In this document: piece by piece, positions 1 to 8,591 of the stretch
Position numbering within the stretch: the stretch's first letter is position 1
How the letters are laid out: every line of letters begins with the position of its first letter
DNA from: an uncultured Polaribacter sp.
Lineage (GTDB): Bacteria; Bacteroidota; Bacteroidia; Flavobacteriales; Flavobacteriaceae
NCBI RefSeq assembly: GCF_947495205.1
Contig: NZ_CANLXV010000013.1
Location: forward strand, 34,802-98,801
DNA: 64,000 bases
Reading direction: 5' to 3'
Position numbers and translations under genes: made by a program
Notes under the pieces: model-generated
What the model was told of the DNA's origin: nothing
The model's input: only the letters and a program-made list of their open reading frames with translations
Database searches by the model: none

Positions 1-476
1 GTAGAAATTAAACGATACGTATTATTTGCTTTTTTTTGAATTATAAATCCTCTTTCATTCTCATCTGAATTAGCTGCTGCTGTACCTCTTAATCTAGCTC
101 TAGTACCACCAGTGGCTGTAGTATTACTAAATTCAATAAAATTAGTAGTATTAACTGTAGATTGAAAGTAATATTCAGCATACTGGTCACCATTAAATTC
201 AAATGAATCACCAGATCTAATGACACGCCATTCTTGACTTAAAACATTTTGGGTTGTTCCAGGGACGGTTGTTGCGCCTAAAGGCGTTAAACGCATAACT
301 TTTCCATTATCATTATTTTCATTTCCACTTACAACGTTGGAAAGATAGAGACTAGAACCACTTCGTTCATTTCTAATTCTATACGTTCCCTCTCCTAAAA
401 ACTGTTGAGCTGTAGCTTGTAAAACGGTTAAGCTAAAAAATAAAAAGGCGTACCTTTTCAAAGTAATTTTTTTCAT
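1..476 (-). CDS. Secreted protein with beta-trefoil-like N-terminus, cut by the window edge
   Basis: An open frame starts at the ATG at 476 and runs off the left edge without a stop, giving about 158 residues. Residues 1-22 are a signal peptide (MKK, hydrophobic core, ATAQQ cleavage site). The mature part repeats a pattern of YRIRNERSG, QEWRVI and later RGFIIQKKANNTYRLIS. This resembles ricin B-type beta-trefoil units (a glycan-binding fold), but I rate that match as weak. The catalytic part, if any, lies outside the window. The gene has the same operator and -7 box arrangement as the sulfatase, susC1, permease and rhamnose transcripts, so it very probably belongs to the same ulvan regulon. 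It could be a lyase, glycosidase or plain binding protein; the visible part does not decide. Confidence 0.75.
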   Translation of the reverse strand, partial: MKKITLKRYAFLFFSLTVLQATAQQFLGEGTYRIRNERSGSSLYLSNVVSGNENNDNGKVMRLTPLGATTVPGTTQNVLSQEWRVIRSGDSFEFNGDQYAEYYFQSTVNTTNFIEFSNTTATGGTRARLRGTAAANSDENERGFIIQKKANNTYRLIS

Positions 477-551
477 AATTGTTCTGAGTTTTAACTAAAA
501 ATCATTAGAGGCTTGGGTTGATTATCAGTTTTGTTTAATTGAAAATTTAGA

Positions 552-600
552 CAATTTTAACCGTTATTTACAAAATCAGTATCCTGTACTGTTATGGCTT
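552..600 (-). promoter_or_regulatory. Shared operator plus -7 box, left-edge gene
   Basis: On the plus strand ATCCTGTACTGTTATGGCTT (581-600) is followed, 21 bp towards the gene, by CAATTTTA at 552-559. Read on the minus strand the latter is TAAAATTG, one mismatch from the Bacteroidota -7 box TAnnTTTG. The first half of the operator matches the other four sites exactly; the second half is the most divergent of the set. The leader to the ATG at 476 would be about 70 nt. Confidence 0.6.
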
Positions 601-970
601 AATGGATAATAATATAAACTTTTTAGTTAATTTTGAATAGTTTTTCAAATTCATATATTCAAAATTAACCTTAAAATATACTAAATATACTTTAAAAGTT
701 TAAGTGAGAAAAAACTCTTTTTACCAATAAACTCGGGCGTTTAAAAGTTTGTTTAATTATTTTAAACTAATAAAACTAATTTATCTTTTATAGAAGCTAG
801 GATAAATAAATCCTCTTTTTTTTCAGTTGGAAGGTTCCCAAAAAAATTAGCACTTTTTTAATTATTTTAGTTTTAAACTGACTTGTGCATTCATCAATTT
901 TGCTTTTGAAGTCTTTTTTAAAGGATGTAGAATAGCTCTGTTCACTAATTTTATTTGGTACTAAGTTTAC

Positions 971-1124
971 TTACGAAATACTTATTTTTGTATTGTTCGT
1001 TTCTTTAGCAACTCCATCGGCACCAAAAAAAGCTGGTGTTAATTTTTTTTTTTGAACTTTTTGTAAAAGTTACCTCTAACCAACAATTGAGAAGTGGATT
1101 CTTCTTACTAATTTCATTAGCACC
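971..1124 (-). pseudogene. Remnant of a DUF5060-type domain (carbohydrate enzyme N-terminus)
   Basis: Read on the minus strand, 1124 downwards gives GANEISKKNPLLNCWLEVTF and then TKSSKKK. After a one-base frame change at an A-tract (about 1041-1052) it continues LTPAFFGADGVAKETNN, with a stop at 971. The pattern NP-x(4)-LxVTF, then PAFFGADGxAxET, resembles the DUF5060 domain found at the N-terminus of several Bacteroidota glycoside hydrolases, where NPFxDxxLxVxF and FFxADGxAxETS are typical. Stops bound it on both sides and there is no start codon, so it cannot be functional. I infer a former hydrolase gene, lost between the left-edge gene and the lyase. The match is from memory of the family, over about 50 residues. 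Confidence 0.4.
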
Positions 1125-1209
1125 CTTCTCTTAAAAATTTGAAACAACACTATAACAATTTCTAAGTTTGCTTTAAATTTTTTACTTCTTTTTGTGATGT
1201 TTAGGCATA

Positions 1210-1267
1210 AAAAAACACCATGAATAAAATAAGACGTATTTGTCTTAAATTTTTATTCATGGTGTAC
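1210..1267 (-). terminator. Terminator of the lyase gene
   Basis: The arms ACACCATGAATAAAA (about 1216-1230) and TTTTATTCATGGTGT (about 1251-1265) form a long perfect stem. On the minus strand the stem is followed by a run of seven T residues, as expected for an intrinsic terminator just after the stop at 1287. Confidence 0.85.
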
Positions 1268-1286
1268 TATTTTAAGTATACGTATT

Positions 1287-3395
1287 CTATTCTATAAAGA
1301 TTCGTTTTATAAAAGTATTGTTATTTTCTGAATTTAAACGTAAGATATATATCCCTTTAGCCTTGTTCGAAAAATCTATACTATTTTTATCTACAACACC
1401 TTGCTGTAATACTCTACCTTGTAAACTTATTAATTGATAATTTACACTTTTTTCAGCTGTATTAATAGTAATAATTCCGTTGCTTGGGTTTGGATATACG
1501 TTAATTGCGTTTTTATTAAAACTAGCTGTACTTAACACGGCATTTGAAAAAATTTCTATTCTATCTGGCTCACTAGATAGAGACCTTTTTTGTGTAAGTC
1601 TAATTCTATTTTCTCCCTGATTTAAAGTTACATTTTCAATTCTATTTTCGCCATAAATATTCCAATCTCCTGTTTTAGCAATAGGAAAATTATTAAACAA
1701 TTGGCCATTAATTAGCACATCCATCGCAGAGTCTTCTCTATTTCTAACGGCTACAAATAAGACAATATCATAATCTCCAGCTTCTGTAATATTAAATTGA
1801 TATTCTAAAAACTGGTTACTCGCAAAAGCATCTATATATTTTCCATTTGAAGCTACATCATTTGTACCAATATTAATATCATTTGAACCTGTTGTAAACT
1901 CTTCTGCTTCTATAAGTAATAAAGGTGTTTCTTCTTCTGGTTTTATTTCTTGTCCTAAATTAAATTCTTGAAAATATAAAGGACGTGTGTCTCCACTACC
2001 AGGCACATTATTACGTGTATCTTCCATAAGATATACGTACAATTTATTATTTTCTACAAAAGCATCAAAATGCCCATATCTTCTAGACTCTTCTCCTGTA
2101 TATATAATTGACCAATTATTTTGCCCCTCTAAAGTAGTTTTAATAGTTACACTACCATTTATAAGTTCTACCATAAACACATGGTTTTTATAACTATAAA
2201 CCTCTCCTCTAACCTCAGGATTTGGAATTAAACCACCTACATTCATAGAAAAATTAGCATCTGTAGCATTCTTATAATAATGTACGTTTCTATTATCTAC
2301 TCTTTGCACAAAATGAATTGCTCCATTTTCTGTAACTGTAAAAGCTGGATCGGATGATGATCTTGGAAGTGTAGCTGTACCAAAATCATTTCCTGGTTGC
2401 GCAATTTGAACAGGGTCTTGTGATTGATTTATATTATTTTTAATTGGTAGAGAAATAGGATTATCATTAACATCAAACCATTGTGTAGATTGATTTCTTG
2501 GAATACCATTTGTATAGGCATAATACAAACCGCTGTTTAATGAAAAACCGTTACTTGTAGTTGCATCATTGTTTGTTGAATAACGTATAGAAAATCCTGC
2601 ATAAAATTTACCGTTTATAAAACGCTCTCCACCATAAAGACTATTTCTATTAGGAAGTGGCAAACTACCATCTTGAAACAACCAGTTATTAGACCAAGAT
2701 GTACCATTATAATGCGCCATTAAAATATCTCCATTTCCAGAACCGCCTCTTCTATATCTTGCTATTAAACTACCATCTTTTGCCCTATGAATCATTGGAT
2801 ACGTCATGCGCTCATAATTCTGACCAGATTTAAGTTCGGTTTGTTTCGGTTTAAAAATATCTAATTTAAAATCTTCGTCTGGCACAAAAGCCTTTTCTTT
2901 TTCAGATACAGAGTAATTAAAAAATACCGTTGGTAAAGAACTTCTTCTATAGGCATGTAAATCGTAGATAATATGAATGGTATTGTCTATAGTACTAATG
3001 CCAATTGCTGCAGTATTATGAGAATCTCCTCTAATTCCTGTTCCTTTAAACAGTTCTCCTCCTTGACCTACATGTTGATGTGGAAATTCTATAGTTACCC
3101 AAGGTGAATTTTCTACATTTAAATTCTTTCTGGATAACATTAAGTTTCGGTTGTTCAAACCACCTTTATACCAGGTAACAAAAGCATAACCGTTAACTAC
3201 GTCTACACAATCTCCATGTGGAGAAATTCTTTGGCTAAATCTATAATTTACATTTCTTTCTCCTGCAAAAAACAAAGCCCCTTCATTTTGATTTGTAACA
3301 CTAGTAGCACTATTTAATGTTGCTGTTAATATTTGCTGCGCTGTAACTGTGTTTATAAAACTTACAACAAAAATGTAAAATATTATTTTTTTCAT
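1287..3395 (-). CDS. BNR-propeller polysaccharide lyase (PL24/PL25-like, probable ulvan lyase) with CBM and T9SS domain
   Basis: A 702-residue secreted enzyme likely to cut ulvan between rhamnose-3-sulfate and uronic acid by beta-elimination. Residues 1-19 are a signal peptide. Residues about 45-480 form a BNR-4 type seven-bladed propeller containing GDSHNT (H126), DLHAY (H147), TYP (Y199) and RYRRGG (R215). The H-to-H spacing of 21 and the Y-to-R spacing of 16 agree with the catalytic His/His/Tyr/Arg set I recall for PL24 ulvan lyase. Residues about 493-617 look like a CBM6/35-type beta-sandwich (EAEEF start). Residues about 633-702 are a type A T9SS C-terminal sorting domain (VYPNPSNG to KRIFIE), implying cell-surface or secreted placement. 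It lies downstream of the sulfatase-GH78 gene but beyond a terminator, and I found no clear promoter of its own. Alternative members of the BNR-4 clan (GH145, PL42) cannot be excluded. Confidence 0.8.
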   Translation of the reverse strand: MKKIIFYIFVVSFINTVTAQQILTATLNSATSVTNQNEGALFFAGERNVNYRFSQRISPHGDCVDVVNGYAFVTWYKGGLNNRNLMLSRKNLNVENSPWVTIEFPHQHVGQGGELFKGTGIRGDSHNTAAIGISTIDNTIHIIYDLHAYRRSSLPTVFFNYSVSEKEKAFVPDEDFKLDIFKPKQTELKSGQNYERMTYPMIHRAKDGSLIARYRRGGSGNGDILMAHYNGTSWSNNWLFQDGSLPLPNRNSLYGGERFINGKFYAGFSIRYSTNNDATTSNGFSLNSGLYYAYTNGIPRNQSTQWFDVNDNPISLPIKNNINQSQDPVQIAQPGNDFGTATLPRSSSDPAFTVTENGAIHFVQRVDNRNVHYYKNATDANFSMNVGGLIPNPEVRGEVYSYKNHVFMVELINGSVTIKTTLEGQNNWSIIYTGEESRRYGHFDAFVENNKLYVYLMEDTRNNVPGSGDTRPLYFQEFNLGQEIKPEEETPLLLIEAEEFTTGSNDINIGTNDVASNGKYIDAFASNQFLEYQFNITEAGDYDIVLFVAVRNREDSAMDVLINGQLFNNFPIAKTGDWNIYGENRIENVTLNQGENRIRLTQKRSLSSEPDRIEIFSNAVLSTASFNKNAINVYPNPSNGIITINTAEKSVNYQLISLQGRVLQQGVVDKNSIDFSNKAKGIYILRLNSENNNTFIKRIFIE

Positions 3396-3451
3396 GATGA
3401 TAAGAATAATTTGTTCGAATAAAATCTCTGATTTATGTTAATATATAAAAC

Positions 3452-3490
3452 AAAAAAAAGGTAGTGATTACTACCTCTTTTTTGTCGATT
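3452..3490 (-). terminator. Terminator between sulfatase-GH78 and lyase genes
   Basis: GGTAGT-GATT-ACTACC forms a compact hairpin flanked by an A-tract on one side and a T-tract on the other, so it can act on both strands. It sits about 25 bases after the sulfatase stop at 3514, on the minus strand. Confidence 0.75.
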
Positions 3491-3513
3491 ATAATTTCAT
3501 ATGATTACAAAAT

Positions 3514-6500
3514 TTAAAAAGAATTTATTTTTAATTGAATGGTATGTTTACCTGGTGTTAATCTTACAATTTTAAATGCAGATGGTACACTTTTTCCATT
3601 ATGGATAAATTCTTTTCCTTCTGAACCATTTAAAGAAAATTCTGCAACCATATTTCCTGGAATTTCAATTTCATAAGTCTGTAATCTTTTTCCGTTATAG
3701 GTATATTTTGCTTTAATAGTTCCTCTTACTGTAGGTACTTCTATTTCGCTATTTTTTAAATTACTCATTTGAGGTTTAATCGTAGCAATACCAAAACCTG
3801 GTGTTTTAGGTTTTATACCCCATAAACCTCTAGGAATTACGTTTGCTGGCACTGCACCCCATGCATGATTCCAATCTAGGTTGTTTTTATATTTATTATC
3901 CCAAGCCTCTAAAGTAATCGTTGACCCAATTTTAATCATGTTGTACCAACTTCTGTCTGAAGTATCTGTTAATAAATCTAAAGCATAATCCTCTTCGCCT
4001 GCATTATACAAACCGTCCATTAAAAATTGGGCTCCATAAACGCTACAAGCCAAACCTCTAGACTTAACGTAATTTACTACAGATTCATAATGTTCTTCTG
4101 GAACTAAACCAAAAGCTAAAGGCATCATATTTGCGTGTAGAGAAGCGTGATCTGTACCAATACCATCAACATAAACACCTCTTTCTTTATCAAACATTTG
4201 TTCGTTTACGGCTTTTTTAGCTTTTACAGCTCTGTATTCAAAATCTAAAGCCTCTTGGGTTTTTCCTAAGATTTTTGCAAACTCTGCCATAATTTTCATG
4301 TTTTCATAGAAAAATGAATTGATTACGGTACTGTAAGGTTTAAATACAAAACCATCACGTTCGCCTTTTGTTTTACTTCTGTTAAAGTTTTTACCTGGCC
4401 AATCTACGATGTCTGTTAATGGCTTTTTGTATCCATCAGGAAAGCCTAATTTTCTCATAAATTCTTTATCTACCTTGGTTGAAGTAATTAATCCATCTTC
4501 GTTAGATAATTCAAATAAAGATTTGTGTTTTAACGGCTCGTAATAACGCTCTACTAATTCTGTATTACCAGTATACATGTAATCCGCATAAATTAATAAT
4601 GGTACATGTTGTTGCCATTCTGTTGGCCATGTAGGGTTTTTCATAAAATACTCAATAGTTCTTCTTGCCATAGCAAATTCTCTATCTGTTGTATAATGAC
4701 TTAACTGATTTAAATATGCGTCTGCTTCGTAAGGAATACGTTCTCTGTCTCCATCTACATACAAACCATTAAAGGTAGTGGCTTTGATTGAGTATTTACA
4801 TAAATCCCAAACTTGGTCTAAAATGTTGTTATTACTTTTAAAGCTACTCGCTTCCTCATCCCAATAGGTATGAAAAGCCAATTGTGTAAAGTCCTCTGCT
4901 TTCAACTCTCCTTCAAAACCTTCTATTTCTGCATATCTGTAAGGAACTAATGGAGGAAAACCATCTGGTAAAGCAATCGCTTTGTTAGGTCTGGTATTTC
5001 GTTCGTCTGTTTGAACTTTAATCTGATACTGGGTTTTACCAGGTTTTACATCAACCTTAATTTCTTGATATCTTATGTTACTTACTTTTGGTGGTGTTCT
5101 GTTTACACTACCATCTTTGTTTACCATTTCTCCAACTCTTACAGTTACTGTGTGAGGAGTTGTTGCTTTGTAGTTGAAGTTTAGTGTTGCAAAAGCTGCT
5201 TTGCCAAAATCCATCACATATAAATCGCCTAACTTTTGGAATTTCTTTGGTTGAACATATGTGGTTACAAATTTATTTTCTGTTGAAATGATATAGCTAT
5301 CACTTTTACCTGTTGTAAATTTTTGTGGTTCAGCATAATCTACCAATCTGTTAGCTTCGTCCCAAATTCTAACTTTCCAGAAATACGTTTTACCTACTTC
5401 TAACTCTTTTCCTCCATATTCCACATCTGTAGATTTTGAAGACGCTACTCTTTTGCTATCCCAAACATCACCATTATTTGCATCTATACTTGCTTTGTTT
5501 GATGCTACTAAAATTTGATATGCACCTTGGTATTTTGCACCTAAAGGAACTGTCCACCCAAACTCTGGTTTTAAGTCAAAAACTTTAACTTCTGTGCTTG
5601 GTTCTCTAATTAACTCAACTGTTAAATCTGTTGGAGCAGCTCTAAAATGGTTTCCGTTCTTTTTGATTAATTCTTCTGTTTTAGCTCTTAAGTTTGCTAG
5701 AACTTTTCTGTATTTTCTTTTACCAACTAAATTTTTAATTTCTTGTGGATCTTTTTCTAAATTGTAAAGCTCTTCTATAGTTTTGTCATTTACATATCTA
5801 AAATATTTCCATTTTTTTGTACGTACACCTTCACTTGGCGGAATGTTATCAAAATCCCAAATGTGTTCGATTAAAATGGTATCTCTTTCGATAGATTGTT
5901 TCTCTTTTCTAACAATTGGCATTAAACTTTTACCTTGCCAAGATTCTGGTGCTTTTACACCTGCTAAATCTGCAATGGTTTGCGTAACATCAATATTTAA
6001 CACCATATCATCTATATCTTGATGCGTGTTTTCTCTTGGATCAAAAACAATTAAAGGTACTCTAACTGAGTTATCGTACATTAACCATTTTCCTGCAAAT
6101 TGACGTTCACCTAAGAAATACCCATTATCTCCCATTACAATGATAACCGTATTTTTATCTTGTCCTTTTTCTTTTAGTTTTGCACGTATTTTTTTGATTT
6201 CTAAGTCAATTCCAGAAATCATTCTATAATATCCTTTTAAACTGTGTTGGTATTTTTCTGGAGTATCATATCTCCATGTCCAACGTAATCTGTTAAACCC
6301 ATCTCTTACAATTTTTGGCTGTGCTAAAAAATATTTATCATCTGCCAATTCTGGCTCAGGCATTGTAGTACCTTCTAACATAGCATCTAAAGGTTCTTGC
6401 CAAAAATATTGTTTTGGAGCACCATCGTGTGCGTGTGGTGCACTAAAACTTAATGATAAACAAAAAGGCTCTTTATTATCTGCATTTTTATCAATAAAAT

Positions 6501-7032
6501 CTAAAGCTTTTTGACCAGTATATCTTGTTAAGTGAACAATTTCGCCATTTAATTTTTTATAATAGTATCCTCTTCTATCCTTAAATCTATTATTTCTATC
6601 GTAAGATTCATACTCATCAAATTGCTTATCTAAATGGTTATATCTTGTCCCATATTTTCCATAAAAACCAGTGTAATATCCATTATCTTTTAATAATCTT
6701 GGATAAGATTCATCCATATATTCATCTCTAACATTACCAGTTTGAAAGTTGAAATTATGCGATCTTTCATACAATCCTGTTAAAATACTGGTTCTACTAG
6801 CTGCACAAATTGGTGTGGTAACAATTGCTGTTTTAAAATAAGTACCTTTTTTTGCTAAATCGTCCATTTCTGGCGTTTCCACAAATTTATTCCCTGCATA
6901 ACCAATGGCATCAAAACGTTGATCATCTGTTAAAATAAAGATGATATTTGGTTTTTCTGAAGTTGCTTGACTCTGAGCATTTACCGCACAATAAGCACAT
7001 ATTAGTATAAATAAAAAACTGTTTTTAAACAT
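3514..7032 (-). CDS. Bimodular S1 sulfatase - GH78 alpha-L-rhamnosidase
   Basis: An 1172-residue periplasmic fusion expected to remove sulfate from, and then release, terminal L-rhamnose of ulvan oligosaccharides. Residues 1-20 are a signal peptide; there is no T9SS domain. The sulfatase module covers about 26-470: TDDQR (D36, D37) supplies metal ligands, and PICAASR (C76 to R80) is the C-x-A-x-R formylglycine motif. A linker with a fibronectin-like stretch starts near 484. The GH78 module follows, with [12 protein letters not shown] near residue 760 and TITLEAW near 1041, the positions of the acidic catalytic motifs in this family. The same S1-GH78 arrangement is known from the ulvan PUL of Formosa agariphila (from memory), which is the best single clue to the substrate. 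It has its own operator and promoter at 7093-7141. Confidence 0.9.
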   Translation of the reverse strand: MFKNSFLFILICAYCAVNAQSQATSEKPNIIFILTDDQRFDAIGYAGNKFVETPEMDDLAKKGTYFKTAIVTTPICAASRTSILTGLYERSHNFNFQTGNVRDEYMDESYPRLLKDNGYYTGFYGKYGTRYNHLDKQFDEYESYDRNNRFKDRRGYYYKKLNGEIVHLTRYTGQKALDFIDKNADNKEPFCLSLSFSAPHAHDGAPKQYFWQEPLDAMLEGTTMPEPELADDKYFLAQPKIVRDGFNRLRWTWRYDTPEKYQHSLKGYYRMISGIDLEIKKIRAKLKEKGQDKNTVIIVMGDNGYFLGERQFAGKWLMYDNSVRVPLIVFDPRENTHQDIDDMVLNIDVTQTIADLAGVKAPESWQGKSLMPIVRKEKQSIERDTILIEHIWDFDNIPPSEGVRTKKWKYFRYVNDKTIEELYNLEKDPQEIKNLVGKRKYRKVLANLRAKTEELIKKNGNHFRAAPTDLTVELIREPSTEVKVFDLKPEFGWTVPLGAKYQGAYQILVASNKASIDANNGDVWDSKRVASSKSTDVEYGGKELEVGKTYFWKVRIWDEANRLVDYAEPQKFTTGKSDSYIISTENKFVTTYVQPKKFQKLGDLYVMDFGKAAFATLNFNYKATTPHTVTVRVGEMVNKDGSVNRTPPKVSNIRYQEIKVDVKPGKTQYQIKVQTDERNTRPNKAIALPDGFPPLVPYRYAEIEGFEGELKAEDFTQLAFHTYWDEEASSFKSNNNILDQVWDLCKYSIKATTFNGLYVDGDRERIPYEADAYLNQLSHYTTDREFAMARRTIEYFMKNPTWPTEWQQHVPLLIYADYMYTGNTELVERYYEPLKHKSLFELSNEDGLITSTKVDKEFMRKLGFPDGYKKPLTDIVDWPGKNFNRSKTKGERDGFVFKPYSTVINSFFYENMKIMAEFAKILGKTQEALDFEYRAVKAKKAVNEQMFDKERGVYVDGIGTDHASLHANMMPLAFGLVPEEHYESVVNYVKSRGLACSVYGAQFLMDGLYNAGEEDYALDLLTDTSDRSWYNMIKIGSTITLEAWDNKYKNNLDWNHAWGAVPANVIPRGLWGIKPKTPGFGIATIKPQMSNLKNSEIEVPTVRGTIKAKYTYNGKRLQTYEIEIPGNMVAEFSLNGSEGKEFIHNGKSVPSAFKIVRLTPGKHTIQLKINSF

Positions 7033-7092
7033 AAGTGATTCCTTAATTGTTATCTAAATTTTATTTTGCGTTACACAAAAATTTCATAAGGT

Positions 7093-7141
7093 TAAAAATA
7101 TAATTACAAGGTTGGATTAGCATCCTGTCCTGTCCTGAAAA
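7093..7141 (-). promoter_or_regulatory. Shared operator plus -7 box, sulfatase-GH78 gene
   Basis: ATCCTGTCCTGTCCTGAAAA (7122-7141, plus strand) lies 21 bp from TAAAAATA at 7093-7100. The latter reads TATTTTTA on the minus strand, one mismatch from TAnnTTTG. Here the two central A residues of the consensus are both C, which keeps the internal repeat CTGTC-CTGTC-CTG intact. The leader to the ATG at 7032 is about 55 nt. Confidence 0.7.
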
Positions 7142-7321
7142 AGTATTCCCAATTATCTGTTCTAAATGCAGAAATTGGCTAACATAAATTGATTTATAAA
7201 TTACTTTTGAAACATGCTTTAAAACCATTGCTAACTAAAGTAAAATTAGTACCTCTTGTTATTCTAAAAAATACTCCAATATTTTTCATGCAACTCTTTT
7301 TAAATTAAAGAAAATATAACC

Positions 7322-7366
7322 CATAAAAAACCCATTACTATTTAAAATAGTAATGGGTTATAAACT
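7322..7366 (-). terminator. Terminator of the susC1-susD1-susC2-susD2-lipoprotein operon
   Basis: AACCCATTACTATTTT and AAAATAGTAATGGGTT form a near-perfect stem (about 7329-7361), followed on the minus strand by a T-run. It ends the transcript that starts at susC1. Confidence 0.85.
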
Positions 7367-7429
7367 TACCAAATATAAGTGTAGTTTTTATTTTTGTACT
7401 GCAATTAAATAGGTTTCTATTTCTTGTAA

Positions 7430-8554
7430 TTACTCTTGTAACTCTAAAACAAATTCCTCAAACTTAACGTCTCTATTTCTAATTACTAAGGTATCTCTAA
7501 CCGTATGTAATAAATCAACTGTGGTTTGAGAAACCAAAGATCCGAAAGATGTTACTGACACAACTTCAACATCTCTATATTGATATTCTAAGTAAATTGC
7601 ATTTCGTCTTTCTCCACCCCATTCATCTCCATCTTCTACCCATCTTCCAGTACCTGTTACTACAAGTGGTTCTCCTTCTGCACTAGAAACTGTAATGTCT
7701 CCGTTATCGCTAAAATCTAATTCTAAAGCCACTTCTGAATTACTTGCAATTGCACCTCTTCTAACACGATTAAAAACAGTAGCACTATTTCTTCCACTAG
7801 TTACTACAGGTGCTAACTCATCTTGTACAACAAATTCTGCACGATAAACTGATGTAGTATCAATGCTACTAGTTACTGGTTGACCAGAGAAGTCATCAAA
7901 AGTAGATGTTCCTACTACATTATCTTCTCCACGGCGTAAATAAACTCCGCTATATTTGTTCATGAATTTAACACCAAAAAGTGTATAATCTTTAGGAGCA
8001 GGATTCCAATCTGCATCTTTAATTCTAATAGGGTTATCAACAATAGGAATTCCAGTTAAAAGAGAATCTAAATTTTGAATTTGTGTGATTTTTAATGGAA
8101 TTACATAATGTACTTCTCCAAAAGGAGCAAAAGATAAAGGATCATCAAAAAAAGCATCATTCAATTGAATAGAAACTCTACCATCTATAGAACCCGCAGG
8201 AATAACTATTGGACTTTCTCCTATAGTATAATAAGATTCTGGTAATGCTTGTACGTTTACAGAATCAACTCCAATAGCCATTGCATCTATTAATTCTGGT
8301 GCAAGTTCAAAACTAACACGTCTGTCCTCTTTGTTTTCAATAACACCAGACATTACCACGCCAATTTCAAAACGACCTTCATTATCATTGTCATTAAATC
8401 CTAGATCAAAATCTCCTTGTAATATTGTTCTTACAGGTGTCTGAAAAGGAAAAAACACAGACTCTGAACCAAAATCATCAGAGACAAAAACTTGATTCTC
8501 GCAAGACATAAAACCAAGTACTATTGCAAATATTACTATTAATTTAATTTTCAT
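7430..8554 (-). CDS. SusE-position surface lipoprotein with DUF1735/BT_3987-like N-terminal domain
   Basis: A 374-residue lipoprotein; residues 1-18 end in the lipobox GFMSC, with the lipidated Cys at 18. The region around residues 70-170 (FELAPELID, YYTIGESPIVIPAGS, YVIPLKITQ) matches the DUF1735 (BT_3987-like) pattern, a beta-sandwich found in proteins encoded just after susCD pairs. The C-terminal half (about 185-370) is beta-rich and not recognised. It is the last gene of the susCD operon, 37 bases after susD2. I infer a glycan-binding role at the cell surface, as for SusE/F-position proteins, but binding specificity cannot be read from the sequence. Confidence 0.75.
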   Translation of the reverse strand: MKIKLIVIFAIVLGFMSCENQVFVSDDFGSESVFFPFQTPVRTILQGDFDLGFNDNDNEGRFEIGVVMSGVIENKEDRRVSFELAPELIDAMAIGVDSVNVQALPESYYTIGESPIVIPAGSIDGRVSIQLNDAFFDDPLSFAPFGEVHYVIPLKITQIQNLDSLLTGIPIVDNPIRIKDADWNPAPKDYTLFGVKFMNKYSGVYLRRGEDNVVGTSTFDDFSGQPVTSSIDTTSVYRAEFVVQDELAPVVTSGRNSATVFNRVRRGAIASNSEVALELDFSDNGDITVSSAEGEPLVVTGTGRWVEDGDEWGGERRNAIYLEYQYRDVEVVSVTSFGSLVSQTTVDLLHTVRDTLVIRNRDVKFEEFVLELQE

Positions 8555-8591
8555 TTCTTTGTTTTTTATTATAAATATTTCTTTGGTTCAA

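Larger units (their letters stand above)
477..1286. other. Long AT-rich intergenic region
   Basis: These 810 bases hold the operator and promoter of the left-edge gene (552-600), a decayed protein-coding fragment (about 971-1124) and the terminator of the lyase gene (1210-1267). Between 601 and about 960 I see only AT-rich sequence with many stops in all frames and no further supportable feature. Confidence 0.6.
7033..7429. other. Intergenic region between the susCD operon and sulfatase-GH78
   Basis: It holds the sulfatase promoter/operator (7093-7141) and the terminator of the susCD operon (7322-7366). Between 7142 and 7320 I see only AT-rich sequence without a supportable gene. Confidence 0.7.
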
